A DNA stretch of 32,552 bases from the NCBI GenBank assembly GCA_024413635.1, contig JAKSTT010000009.1, positions 1-32,552 of the forward strand, in the 5' to 3' direction. The stretch is from Treponemataceae bacterium. GTDB lineage: Bacteria > Spirochaetota > Spirochaetia > Treponematales > Treponemataceae. A model generated the notes under the pieces. It did not search any database and was not told where the DNA came from. It saw only the letters and a program-made list of their open reading frames with translations. Of this stretch, positions 24,096 through 32,551 are shown piece after piece (the stretch's first letter is position 1; every line of letters begins with the position of its first letter). Both the position numbers and the translations under genes were made by a program.

Positions 24096-25853
24096 TTAGT
24101 TACGGGTGTTAACCAGCGAGTCCAGCTGGGTATTCAGGGCCAGGTACCGGGTATTTCCGCTGTTGAGGGCGATAAGCTGCTTCAGGTAATACTGGGCTTT
24201 GCGGTAATCATTTTTGTCAAAGTAGTATTCATACAGACTGAACAGGGCATCCTGATTGCGTGGATTGGCCGTCAGTGAAGAGCGCAGGTCTGCCAGCTGC
24301 TTGTCCTTACTGGATTCCAGGCGGCTTTTTTCGTAATACAGGGCACTCTTTTCCTTACCTTGGGCATCGGGAAGCAGTTTTTCAATCAGAACCAGTGCCT
24401 GCGCACTGCGGCCGGAAGCAATGAGCACCCGGATATACTGCTGCTGTACTGATTCATTTTCCGGATGCAGTTCATACAGTTTCATGATCAGCGATTCTGC
24501 TTCAACAATGTGATTAGTATTCAGGCAGATGGAAATATGGGTCAGCTGGTTTTCCAGGGAACCTTCCGGAACAAGCGCCACGCTTGACTGGTATGCCTTT
24601 TCCCAGTTTTCTTCCAGCACCGCCTGGTTTACCAGCAGCTGCAGGGTCAGCCGGTTATCAGGATCTGCCTTTTCCAGCTGTTCCAGCAGCTGGCGTCCCG
24701 TTTTACCGTTTACGGGAAGGCTGGTTGCCATGGCAATTTCCGTAGCCAGCAGCAGGACTTCACTGTCATCGGGATACAACGCCAGTGCCTGACTGATGGT
24801 AGCAAGGGCTGCATTGTTATTGCGGGTCCAGTTCTGGTACAGGCGGGTTCTGAGTACCAGATAGTCCCGGCTGTTGGTATCACGTTTTGAATAGGCATCA
24901 AGCAGTGAACTGGCGTTCAGATACTCTCCCCTGCTGTACAGGATGCCGGCACGGAGCAGAAGGAATTCTTCATTATCAGGTTCACGCTGCAGCACCTGTG
25001 CAACGTAGGTATCAGCCTGTTCAATATCTTTTGCAGCCCAGGCTGCAGCAGCACAGAGTTTTAAAAGAGCCATGCTGTAACTGTCTTTTGCATACATCTT
25101 CTGTGCCAGAACCAGGGCTTCTGCAGAGCGGCCGGTCTTGTTCAGGAGTTCTGCATACTGGAATGAAGCCTCATAACTGTCCGGCGTAAGTGCATACACC
25201 CGTTCTGCACAGCGCAGTGCCTGTTCAGTGTTCCCCTGCCGTTCAAAAAGCCTGCACTGCAGTACCGGAACCAGCGCAGAATCGGGATTCAGTGCAGCAG
25301 CTGCAGCAAGATGGGCAGCACTTTCTTCCAGCCAGGAGGTAGAGGTGGTATTTGCACACAACAGCAGTGACGGCAGTGTCAGTGAAAGAAAATCAGCACC
25401 TGATACATCAGAAGGGCCATCATAGACTCCCTGCCTGATGGAATTAAGGATTTCCGTATACCCGTTTACCGGCTGCCGGGATGGATTTGTCCAGGTTGCC
25501 TTCTGCTGGGGCCATACGGAACTCATGATGGCTGATGCAATCAGAATCAGTGTTGCTTCGTCATCAGAATAATTGTCATCGGTACGCTTCAGTTTTGATA
25601 CGGCCAGACGCAGGCTTTCCGGGGTTCCTGTTTCAATATCAGCAAGGACAGAAGCATCACTGAGGTAAAAGTTTCCGGTTTTCTTCATCGTTACGGCAAT
25701 AGTGGTAGCAGGTTCAGCAGGAACTGCAGCTACCGGGACGGCAGGGATTTCCTCTGCTGTGTCAGCAGAACTGCCTGAAGCACATGAAGTTATGAGAAGC
25801 GTTGCGATTATTGAAAGGGCTATGAATGCGGACTTAGAACGATATGTAGTCAT
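24096..25853 (-). CDS. TPR-repeat lipoprotein, 585 aa
   Basis: From ATG 25853 the protein begins MTTYRSKSAF, then a hydrophobic core and the lipobox ITSC with Cys24, so it is a predicted lipoprotein exported by Sec and lipid-anchored. After a short acidic linker most of the chain is made of helical pairs with the TPR spacing, for example PDSYEASFQYAELLNKTGRSAEALVLAQ, PDNEEFLLLRAGILYSRGEY and ESVQQQYIRVLIASGRSAQAL. TPR arrays bind other proteins; the partner is unknown. The frame extends 18 codons farther upstream, but these do not look like a signal peptide. Its start overlaps the end of the preceding membrane protein gene by 20 bases, so the two are coupled. No clear Shine-Dalgarno sequence is seen. 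Confidence 0.8.
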   Translation of the reverse strand: MTTYRSKSAFIALSIIATLLITSCASGSSADTAEEIPAVPVAAVPAEPATTIAVTMKKTGNFYLSDASVLADIETGTPESLRLAVSKLKRTDDNYSDDEATLILIASAIMSSVWPQQKATWTNPSRQPVNGYTEILNSIRQGVYDGPSDVSGADFLSLTLPSLLLCANTTSTSWLEESAAHLAAAAALNPDSALVPVLQCRLFERQGNTEQALRCAERVYALTPDSYEASFQYAELLNKTGRSAEALVLAQKMYAKDSYSMALLKLCAAAAWAAKDIEQADTYVAQVLQREPDNEEFLLLRAGILYSRGEYLNASSLLDAYSKRDTNSRDYLVLRTRLYQNWTRNNNAALATISQALALYPDDSEVLLLATEIAMATSLPVNGKTGRQLLEQLEKADPDNRLTLQLLVNQAVLEENWEKAYQSSVALVPEGSLENQLTHISICLNTNHIVEAESLIMKLYELHPENESVQQQYIRVLIASGRSAQALVLIEKLLPDAQGKEKSALYYEKSRLESSKDKQLADLRSSLTANPRNQDALFSLYEYYFDKNDYRKAQYYLKQLIALNSGNTRYLALNTQLDSLVNTRN

Positions 25854-26436
25854 CGTAATCCACATGGTCTTCATCATCCTCAAAGAAGAACTCAGTCTGA
25901 CTGGCAAAATGCTGGCGACGGCTGAATGCCCCTACAAGGATACTGCCACAGATAATGAGCAGGATGGGCCACCACCGGGCGGCAAACTGTACAAAAGGTT
26001 CAGTAATGATATCAAAGGAAAACAGGGAGAACAGCAGTCCAAGGACAATGATAATTAAAGAAGGAACGGTCAGGAACGCATACATCTTTACACGTGAAAT
26101 ACTCATGGCAACAAGGGCACAGAGGCCGAAACCGATTACCAGCACCGGCCACAGCTGGTCGATGGACAGGAATTCCGTACCGCTGCCGGCAAGCATGGTA
26201 ATGATGCCGATAATCAGCGAATAAAATCCGATGAACAGACAGATGGCATTGCGGTTATGGGTAATTTCACGGAAAATGAGGAAACTGCCGAGAAGAAGCC
26301 AGAAAATAACCATGCCGACATTTCCTGATGTAACGGAAATGCGGTTGGAAAGCTGCAGGGTGAGGAACAGTCCGGCAACAATGAACAGAATACCAAGACC
26401 AAAAATCATGTTGTACAGTGAACTGCGCTTCTTCAT
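25834..26436 (-). CDS. Polytopic membrane protein with LiaF/DUF5668-like helix pairs
   Basis: This 200-residue protein has six predicted membrane helices. Helices two and three (GNVGMVIFWLLLGSFLIF), the LWPVLVIGFGLCALVAM segment and RWWPILLIICGSILVG show the paired W-P-x-L-x-I-x-G motif of the LiaI/LiaF-type membrane domain found in envelope-stress proteins. The C-terminus is a cytoplasmic acidic tail (FFFEDDEDHVDYDDYISF). The annotated frame opens at 26499, but ATG 26436 is preceded at six bases by TATAGT and has no Shine-Dalgarno sequence, and its N-terminus MKKRSSLYN fits a membrane protein, so I chose it. It is co-transcribed with the TPR lipoprotein. The function is inferred only by resemblance. 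Confidence 0.65.
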   Translation of the reverse strand: MKKRSSLYNMIFGLGILFIVAGLFLTLQLSNRISVTSGNVGMVIFWLLLGSFLIFREITHNRNAICLFIGFYSLIIGIITMLAGSGTEFLSIDQLWPVLVIGFGLCALVAMSISRVKMYAFLTVPSLIIIVLGLLFSLFSFDIITEPFVQFAARWWPILLIICGSILVGAFSRRQHFASQTEFFFEDDEDHVDYDDYISF

Positions 26437-26442
26437 ACAAAT

Positions 26443-26472
26443 ACTATAATCCATTGAATTGGCCAATGTAAA
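26443..26472 (-). promoter_or_regulatory. Leaderless-type promoter of the 26436 gene
   Basis: TTTACA (26467-26472) and TATAGT (26443-26448) on the minus strand are 18 bp apart, and the ATG begins six bases after the -10 box, where transcription should start. The -35 region of the opposite promoter lies inside this spacer. Confidence 0.6.
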
Positions 26473-26483
26473 CATGATAAACT
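26454..26483 (+). promoter_or_regulatory. Leaderless-type promoter of the 26491 gene
   Basis: TTGAAT (26454-26459) and TAAACT (26478-26483) are 18 bp apart, and the ATG at 26491 begins seven bases after the -10 box. The promoter interleaves with the divergent one, so the two polymerases cannot bind together. Confidence 0.55.
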
Positions 26484-26490
26484 GTCTTCC

Positions 26491-27525
26491 ATGAAACATT
26501 ATGCGTTGAAACCTGTTGTTTTTCTTCTGGTGCTGGCTTCCCTGCTGATGACCGGCTGCCGGAACAGGGAAACGGATACCGGACGGGAGACTTTATTTGC
26601 CCTGCTGGAAACTCCGGAACTGACCGAAGAAAGCCGTTTTTCCCTCATCAACCAGATTTCACAGAACATGTTGAATAACGGTGAGTACAATCAGCTGATC
26701 CTGTTCCTGACCAACTATGTCCGGAAAAATCCCAAGGACCAGTATAATCCCTACTGGCTGCTGATGACGGCTTATGCATACCAGCAGAACGGTGCTGAAA
26801 CCATTGCAGAACGCTACTTTGAACGCATAATCCAGAATTACGATGACCTTACCGTAAAAGGCCGGTCAATCCATATGATCTGCCTGCAGAACCTTATTCA
26901 GATTTCTACTACCCCGGAAAACCGCATTGAATACTTTAACCGGCTTATTGCCCAGTTCCCCAATGACGTAAACAAGACGGAACTGCTGGTCCGCCTTGCC
27001 CAGGAATACGAAACCCTGGGTGAATGGAACCAGGTACTGAAAAGTTATTCTGACTTCCTGCTCCGTAACGATGCCCAGGAAATCCAGATTGCCGGTATTC
27101 CGGATGCCTATGCCACGGCCCGCTACATTGTAGACTTCAACAACAGCGCCAAAAGCTGGACCTTTGAAAGTCTTGATGCCCTGGCCAGTGCCGTTAAACG
27201 CTGCATTTCCAATTATGACTGGCGCACCCTGGATACGTATAAATCGCAGGTTAACTTCTTTGCCATGTCATGGCGGCAGGATGAAACCCAGGAAAACTCA
27301 CTCAGTTCATTTACCATGCGCGACTTCATGGTGGGACGCCGCATCCGGTACAACAAGGACCTTGATGACTCTTCTACGCCAAATGAAGCATACCTGCGTA
27401 CCTGGGGATGGAGTGATTACGTAAGTGTCTGGTACCTGTACTTCAGGAAAGTAAACTTCCCGCTGGATCCTGAAATCCACGGCCGCTGGGAATGGGCCGG
27501 CATCTATTACGGAGAAAAGCTGTAA
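26491..27525 (+). CDS. Exported lipoprotein with TPR-like repeats
   Basis: This 344-residue product starts with a textbook lipoprotein signal: Lys-containing head, Leu-rich core and lipobox LMTGC with Cys23. The rest is helical, with TPR-like spacing in YNQLILFLTNYVRKNPKDQYNPYWLLMTAYAYQQNG and following, reminiscent of BamD-type lipoproteins but without clear motifs. It has no Shine-Dalgarno sequence and starts seven bases after a -10 box. Its stop overlaps the start of the lytic transglycosylase by one base (TAATG), so it probably serves the same envelope process. Confidence 0.75.
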   Translation: MKHYALKPVVFLLVLASLLMTGCRNRETDTGRETLFALLETPELTEESRFSLINQISQNMLNNGEYNQLILFLTNYVRKNPKDQYNPYWLLMTAYAYQQNGAETIAERYFERIIQNYDDLTVKGRSIHMICLQNLIQISTTPENRIEYFNRLIAQFPNDVNKTELLVRLAQEYETLGEWNQVLKSYSDFLLRNDAQEIQIAGIPDAYATARYIVDFNNSAKSWTFESLDALASAVKRCISNYDWRTLDTYKSQVNFFAMSWRQDETQENSLSSFTMRDFMVGRRIRYNKDLDDSSTPNEAYLRTWGWSDYVSVWYLYFRKVNFPLDPEIHGRWEWAGIYYGEKL

Positions 27526-28598
27526 TGCAGAAAAAGTCATTGGGCGTACTCATCGCGTTTCTCTGCTTCTGTGTACCGTGCACAGCCGAAACTCCGGCAA
27601 CTGTTATCCAGGATGAGTCATTGACCATAGATGCCGTGAACATACCGGAGTACATTCCCCTTGATATTGAGTACCCCAACCACCGGCTGGTCCTCAAGTT
27701 CCATAATGATTACACCCAGCCCTACAACATGATCAAACTGCAGGAAATCATGCTCCGCGCCGGCCCCTACCGTCCCTATATCCGGCAGAAACTGATGGAA
27801 CGCAATATGCCCCTGTGTCTGGAATATCTGCCGGTAATAGAATCAAGCTTCAATTACCGCGCCGTTTCAAAATCCGGAGCAACAGGGCTCTGGCAGTTCA
27901 TGGAAAACAGCATCGGAAAATCACTGATAAAGAATACCTGGGTAGACCAGCGCAAGGACCCCTGGCTCAGTACTGACGCAGCACTGACAAAACTGCAGGA
28001 AAACTATGACTACTTTCAGGATTGGGCACTGGCACTGGCTGCCTACAACATGGGACTGGGCGGATTGAAACGGGTCATGAACTCCACCGGCTGCAAAACC
28101 TACTGGGAACTGATTGACGGCGGACACCTGCGCACAGAAACCATGCTGTACGTTCCTAAATTCCTGGCAGTAGCCGACCTGATTACCAACGCTGAGTATT
28201 ATGAGATGAATCTCCCGGCGTATGATGAAAGTCTCTCGCCCCAGTATGAAACCATAACCGTCAGCCAGCAGGTTGATCTGGTGCAGTTGGGAGAAAAGGC
28301 CGGAATCAGCCTGGCCCAGCTGCGTGACCTGAACCCTGCCCTTTCATACAATGTGACGCCTTACGGCATGAACTGGGATCTGCGGGTACCACAGGAAAAA
28401 GCAGACATGGTCCGCACTGCCCTTGAAACCATGGACGTCTGTCTGACGGATCTGTACACCGTAAAAAAAGGTGATACCCTGTGGGGGATCAGCCGGAAGT
28501 ACGGCATTACGGTACAGGACCTGTGTGACGCCAATAATATCAGGGAAAACGCAATTCTCCGTATAGGAACCACCCTTTTTGTGCCGATAACTAAATAG
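27525..28598 (+). CDS. MltD-type membrane-bound lytic transglycosylase, SLT plus LysM
   Basis: This 357-residue protein has a signal peptide (MQKKSLGVLIAFLCFCVPCTA, probable cleavage before ETP). It then has an SLT goose-lysozyme-like catalytic domain, with CLEYLPVIESSFNYRAVSKSGATGLWQF carrying catalytic Glu106, and an ALAAYNMGLGGLKRV motif. The C-terminus has a LysM module from about residue 313 (YTVKKGDTLWGISRKYGITVQDL) that binds peptidoglycan. It cleaves glycan strands with formation of anhydro-muramic ends. The frame could start at 27492, but that adds an unsuitable N-terminus. The ATG overlaps the preceding stop, with GGAG ten bases upstream. A second, divergent LysM may lie near 250-290. 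Confidence 0.93.
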   Translation: MQKKSLGVLIAFLCFCVPCTAETPATVIQDESLTIDAVNIPEYIPLDIEYPNHRLVLKFHNDYTQPYNMIKLQEIMLRAGPYRPYIRQKLMERNMPLCLEYLPVIESSFNYRAVSKSGATGLWQFMENSIGKSLIKNTWVDQRKDPWLSTDAALTKLQENYDYFQDWALALAAYNMGLGGLKRVMNSTGCKTYWELIDGGHLRTETMLYVPKFLAVADLITNAEYYEMNLPAYDESLSPQYETITVSQQVDLVQLGEKAGISLAQLRDLNPALSYNVTPYGMNWDLRVPQEKADMVRTALETMDVCLTDLYTVKKGDTLWGISRKYGITVQDLCDANNIRENAILRIGTTLFVPITK

Positions 28599-28630
28599 CG
28601 TGTTGTCAGAAACGCATTCCGGAGGTCAGG

Positions 28631-29998
28631 GTGAACTGTCGTAATCATAATGCTATCCGTCGAACTGTTGCTGCGCTGGCAGGTGCAGGTACACTGCTGT
28701 TCTGCAGTATGCTGTCTGCCCAGTCGGTAAAATCGGAAAGCAATGTCAATTGGATTGAAAAGTCTTTTGATTCGGTTATTACCCTGGATGTGACAACACA
28801 GGCTGTAAACACCATGCCCGGTATGCGCAATGCTGCATCCCGCCGCGTAGAAACCGTGCTGCCTTCACTCATCAAGGACCCGCTCCTTTCCCTGAAAGTA
28901 GACTCTGCCAACACCCTTGGTGATATTCTTCTGCAGAACGGTGTTACCCTTGAACAGATTACCGGCATCATCAGTGCAGGCAAATCCCGTACGGGTATCT
29001 TTAACCATGAAATGACTGAATTCAGCGTTACCCATCAGTTTTCACTGGATGACATCGGGTCCCTGCTGGTAAAGCACAATAATCCCTATACGGCGACACT
29101 GCCCATAGAAACCGTTTCTTCCCGTGAATATACCGGTATCCTCATTGACTGCCGCGGAACCATTCCGGTACAGGGCGAATTTGTTTCGGACCGGGCAGTT
29201 CCCTGCTTTTTCCCGAAAATCTGGGATGACACCATGGAGCTGCTGTATGAACGGAACATGATGTATGGTCAGCAAGAAAAAGACATCGGTATGGTTGCAT
29301 ATGGTTCCAGCGATGATATTTCCCTGTATTTTGACCGCATCGGTAAAGATCCCCTCCGGATTTCTGCCCGCAAGGTATTCGGTACCTACCGTACTGATCC
29401 GGTCATTTCACGCCGTGATGCACTCCGTATCCTCTCTGTTCCGGCAAACCTGGAACTTTTGAAACAGGGAAAAGTGGTTATCCTGCTTGATGAAGACCTT
29501 TTGGTACACCCCTGCGGCGCACCTGAGAAAACCCGATCCTACTACACCAGTTTCCGTGAACTGGAGATTTTCCATTACGAAAAGAAGATTGATAAAACCT
29601 CGGTTTCTGATGAAGATGACGGCATCCATATCAGTATTGAAGACATCAACTTTGTGGCAGACAGCGCACAGCTCCTTGATAATGAAGAAGACCGTCTCCG
29701 CATCATTGCTGAAAAACTGGTAGAAATTACGGCAAAAAATGAATACACCCTGCTGGTAGAAGGCCATACGGCATCGGTAGGAAAACCTGAGGGCGAAATG
29801 AATCTGTCATTTGAACGGGCTCAGGCAATCATCGATAAACTGACGGAATATGGTGTAGACCCGGATTTATGCGAAGCACAGGGATTTGGCGGAACAAAGC
29901 CTATTGGTGATAACAGCACTGAAGAGGGTCGTGAACGGAACCGCCGCGTAGAAATCATCGTACGGCCAAAAGTGGAATATGTTCAGAGAATAGAATAA
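28631..29998 (+). CDS. OmpA-family peptidoglycan-associated protein
   Basis: This 455-residue exported protein has a signal peptide (CSMLSAQ) and about 300 residues of unrecognised sequence that may be periplasmic. The C-terminal OmpA-like domain (about 330-450) contains INFVADSAQLLD, LLVEGHTASVG, LSFERAQAIIDKL and GFGGTKPIGDNSTEEGRERNRRVEI. This matches the diaminopimelate-binding pocket of peptidoglycan-associated proteins, with the usual Asp and Arg. The start is GTG at 28631, decided by GGAGG five bases before it. The 32-bp gap after the MltD gene suggests the three genes form an envelope operon. The gene ends three bases from the stop of the convergent reductase-like gene, with no terminator between. 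Confidence 0.9.
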   Translation: MNCRNHNAIRRTVAALAGAGTLLFCSMLSAQSVKSESNVNWIEKSFDSVITLDVTTQAVNTMPGMRNAASRRVETVLPSLIKDPLLSLKVDSANTLGDILLQNGVTLEQITGIISAGKSRTGIFNHEMTEFSVTHQFSLDDIGSLLVKHNNPYTATLPIETVSSREYTGILIDCRGTIPVQGEFVSDRAVPCFFPKIWDDTMELLYERNMMYGQQEKDIGMVAYGSSDDISLYFDRIGKDPLRISARKVFGTYRTDPVISRRDALRILSVPANLELLKQGKVVILLDEDLLVHPCGAPEKTRSYYTSFRELEIFHYEKKIDKTSVSDEDDGIHISIEDINFVADSAQLLDNEEDRLRIIAEKLVEITAKNEYTLLVEGHTASVGKPEGEMNLSFERAQAIIDKLTEYGVDPDLCEAQGFGGTKPIGDNSTEEGRERNRRVEIIVRPKVEYVQRIE

Positions 29999-30001
29999 TA
30001 G

Positions 30002-30766
30002 TCAGAGGGTAATTCTTGAACGTTCTGCGGCAATTTCGTCGCGGAACTGCTGGTCAATGACCGGCGGATGACTTTCAAAATACAGAACCTGCTGCAGGTT
30101 TTCATCAGTTGCTATGTTCCATACGGGAGCAACTGATTCATACTGACGGAGAAAGCCAAAAGCCAGCGGAACACTGGTGATGATGCCGTCTGCCAGGGGT
30201 TCCGAAGCAATGATTCCCATATCGTTTTTTTCACAGAGGGAAACCAGTTCCAGAACTTCTTCACGGCACAGCATGTGGAACGGAAAACGGAGCACTTCAT
30301 ACAGGTTTGATTCAACAGCTTCTTTTGCCAGTTCCAGTGAATGGGTTGAAAAGCCCATGTGATGTACAATGCCATCTGCCTTTGCAATGGACAGGGCATC
30401 GTACATACCATCTGCACTACCGGGACCGGGAACAAAGTCGGTACCTTCAAGCAGGTAAATGTCGAAATAATCAGTTTTAACAGCTTCCAGACTGGCAGCA
30501 AGGTCCCGATGAACTTCCATGGCAGACGTTCCCTGAGTCCGGCTTGCAATACGCACATCCTTCCGCATGCCGTAAAAGGCATATCCCAGTTTTTCCTCGG
30601 CATCACCGTAAGAACGGCAGGTATCAAAGAAATTGATACCACCTTCATAGGCAGCGCGGATGAGGGTTATAGCCTTTTCCGTATCTGATTCATCTTTAAG
30701 GGCACGGACTTCCAGGGCAGTTCTGCTGACCAGAAGATCCGTTTTACCTAAACCAACATATTCCAT
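30002..30766 (-). CDS. Aldo/keto-reductase-like protein with a degraded active site
   Basis: This 254-residue protein has the TIM-barrel pattern of aldo/keto reductases: GKTDLLVSRTALE at the N-terminus, GGINFFDTCRSYGDAEEKLG, RDLAASLEAVKTDYFDIYLLEG and HHMGFSTHSLELAKEA. Of the catalytic tetrad, Asp48 and Tyr53 are present, but Lys is Arg76 (IASRT instead of ATK) and His is Glu107 (LLEG instead of LLH). The chain is also short (about 320 residues is usual) and lacks the C-terminal iron-sulphur part of some relatives. It therefore may bind NADPH but probably does not reduce carbonyls in the standard way. A weak GGAA precedes the ATG by about seven bases. Upstream is a repeat-rich region. Confidence 0.85.
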   Translation of the reverse strand: MEYVGLGKTDLLVSRTALEVRALKDESDTEKAITLIRAAYEGGINFFDTCRSYGDAEEKLGYAFYGMRKDVRIASRTQGTSAMEVHRDLAASLEAVKTDYFDIYLLEGTDFVPGPGSADGMYDALSIAKADGIVHHMGFSTHSLELAKEAVESNLYEVLRFPFHMLCREEVLELVSLCEKNDMGIIASEPLADGIITSVPLAFGFLRQYESVAPVWNIATDENLQQVLYFESHPPVIDQQFRDEIAAERSRITL

Positions 30767-30799
30767 ACTTTGTTTCCAGTAGCTGTCTGATACATTTTA

Positions 30800-30955
30800 T
30801 CATGCTGAACTTTAAAAGTTTGTTATACTGAACTTAGAAAGTTTGTCATGCTGAACTTGATTCAGCATCTATACCAGGTATAGTGCATAGATCCCGAAAC
30901 AAGTTCGGGATGACATTTCTGATATTCGGGATGACATTCCTGATATTCGGGATGA
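30800..30955. repeat. Palindromic intergenic repeat with short tandem copies
   Basis: Three copies of TCATGCTGAACTT-like sequence (30800, 30822 and 30845, the second degraded) are followed by the inverted element GTCATGCTGAACTTGATTC and its mirror at 30890-30914, AGATCCCGAAACAAGTTCGG. Then come repeats of ATTCGGGATGACAT (30923 and 30944). The core matches the widespread bacterial palindromic element built on GTCAT-N-CTGAACTTG. The remainder of the 230-bp gap has no gene. Confidence 0.7.
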
Positions 30956-30998
30956 CTTACTTATCCGACAGCTCCATTATCTGGTCCTTATACTGCAG

Positions 30999-32345
30999 TT
31001 ACACGCGTTTGTAGTTTTTGATTTCTTCGCGGATGCGGTTAGCCAGCTCGCTGATCGGCAGGCGAACCTGTTCCATTGAATCACGGAAACGCAGGGTAAC
31101 GGTTTTGTCTTCTTTTGAATCGTAGTCAACGGTTACACAGAAAGGAGTACCAACTTCATCCTGGCGGCGGTAGCGTTTACCGATGGCACCAGACTGATCG
31201 TAATCAGTTACGAATTCTTCTTTCAGTTCGTTCTGGATTTCGCGGGCCAGTTCAGCAAGACCGTCTTTCTTCATAAGAGGAAGAACAGCTACGGTAACTG
31301 GAGCGATTTTTGGATGGAAGTGCAGAACGGTGCGGTAATCTTCTGGTTCACCTTCTTTTGCCAGGTTCTGTTCTTCGTATGCATCACAGAGGAACATGAG
31401 CAGGTTACGGGTAAGTCCTGCAGAAGTTTCGATGATGTAAGGAATGTATTTTTCGTTACCGTTGTCCTGGTCGATATACGACATATCTTTACCAGAGTAT
31501 TCGGTATGTTTGGTCAGGTCAAAGTTGGTGCGGTTATGAACACCTTCCAGCTCGCTCCATCCCATTGGGAATTCGTATTCGATATCGTAGGCATCTTTAG
31601 CGTAGTGAGCCAGTTTTTCGTGGTGATACCAGCGCATCTTGTCCATGCGGATACCGTATTTGTCGTAGAATGCCCAGCGCTGTCCACGCCAGTATTCAAA
31701 GAACTTGTCGTCATCGCCTGGTTTTACGAAGAACTGCATTTCCATCTGTTCAAATTCACAGGTACGGAAAATGAAGTTTTTGGTAACGATTTCGTTACGG
31801 AAAGCCTTACCAACCTGAGCGATACCGAAAGGAATCTTCATGCGGTTAGACTGGATGATGTTCTTGTAGTTAACGTAGATACCCTGAGCGGTTTCTGGAC
31901 GAAGATATACAACAGATGCAGTATCTTCTGCAGGACCAATGTGGGTCTTGAACATCAGGTTGAATGCGCGTGGTTCGGTCAGTTCACCACCACAGGCAGG
32001 ACATTTGCGGGCAGCAAGAGCTTCCTGGTCCATGTTGTCTGCGCGGTAACGCATTTTACACTGTTTACAGTCTACGAGAGGGTCAGAGAAGTTGGCAACG
32101 TGGCCAGAAGCTTCCCAAACACGTGGGTGCATCAGGATAGAAGCGTCAAGCCCAACGATGTTGTCGTGGAGCTGGGTCATTTCTTTCCACCATGCATTCT
32201 GAATATTTTTTTTCAGTTCGATACCCAGTGGACCGTAGTCCCAGGCACCGGCCTGTCCACCATAAATTTCTGATGACTGAAATACAAAGCCACGGCGTTT
32301 GCAGAGGCTTACAACTTTTTCCATGGTAATTTCGTGATTATCCAT
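30999..32345 (-). CDS. glyS: Glycyl-tRNA synthetase, alpha2 type
   Basis: This 448-residue class II synthetase charges tRNA-Gly. It is the single-chain, eukaryote/archaea-like form. Class II motif 1 surroundings (FVFQSSEIYGGQAGAWDYGPLG), a zinc-like cluster with CKQCKMRYRAD and CPACGGEL, motif 2 (VGKAFRNEI followed by FRTCEFEQMEMQFF) and the anticodon-binding domain with HPKIAPVTVAVLPL all appear in order. The frame runs to 32417, but ATG 32345 has AAGGAAG six bases upstream and gives the usual MDNHEITMEKVV start. It is separated from its promoter by about 150 bases of GC-rich leader, which is unusual for this window. Confidence 0.95.
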   Translation of the reverse strand: MDNHEITMEKVVSLCKRRGFVFQSSEIYGGQAGAWDYGPLGIELKKNIQNAWWKEMTQLHDNIVGLDASILMHPRVWEASGHVANFSDPLVDCKQCKMRYRADNMDQEALAARKCPACGGELTEPRAFNLMFKTHIGPAEDTASVVYLRPETAQGIYVNYKNIIQSNRMKIPFGIAQVGKAFRNEIVTKNFIFRTCEFEQMEMQFFVKPGDDDKFFEYWRGQRWAFYDKYGIRMDKMRWYHHEKLAHYAKDAYDIEYEFPMGWSELEGVHNRTNFDLTKHTEYSGKDMSYIDQDNGNEKYIPYIIETSAGLTRNLLMFLCDAYEEQNLAKEGEPEDYRTVLHFHPKIAPVTVAVLPLMKKDGLAELAREIQNELKEEFVTDYDQSGAIGKRYRRQDEVGTPFCVTVDYDSKEDKTVTLRFRDSMEQVRLPISELANRIREEIKNYKRV

Positions 32346-32551
32346 CTGGAACTTCCTTTGTCTTGCGGCCTTCCTGGTAGAAAGGCGCTGTATTCTTTCG
32401 CGGCAGGTCCGCTGCAACGCAGCTCCACACTCTCCACGCGGTGCATTCCGCTGGTGGCGGCAACGCTCCGGCGACCCGAACAGAACCTGTCTGACCGGGG
32501 ACGATACATATAGTGAGAATGATTATACCGAAATCGGGTATATTTATGCAA
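32346..32551 (-). promoter_or_regulatory. glyS promoter and long GC-rich leader
   Basis: On the minus strand TATAAT (32522-32527) with TTGCAT (32546-32551, weak) at 18 bp is a plausible promoter, giving a leader of about 160 bases. The leader contains GCTGC-gtt-GCAGC, CCGC-cacca-GCGG and GCCTT/AAGGC hairpins and a segment (about 32459-32494) similar to the repeat after hexokinase. No known riboswitch is recognised. No open frame in it looks like a gene. Confidence 0.5.

Noticed and set aside
30800-30955. CRISPR array
   Set aside because: The repeats are unequal in length and spacing, partly inverted, and have no unique spacers; they fit a palindromic dispersed element.
31314-32273. Long plus-strand reading frame opposite glyS
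   Set aside because: It is an antisense shadow of the well-supported synthetase gene; it has no ribosome binding site and no recognisable domain.
32401-32500. Possible T-box riboswitch before glyS
   Set aside because: The minus strand contains TGCACCGCG, which resembles the end of the T-box consensus, but the first half of the motif (GGGTGG) is absent, no terminator/antiterminator pair follows, and T-boxes are not typical of spirochaetes.
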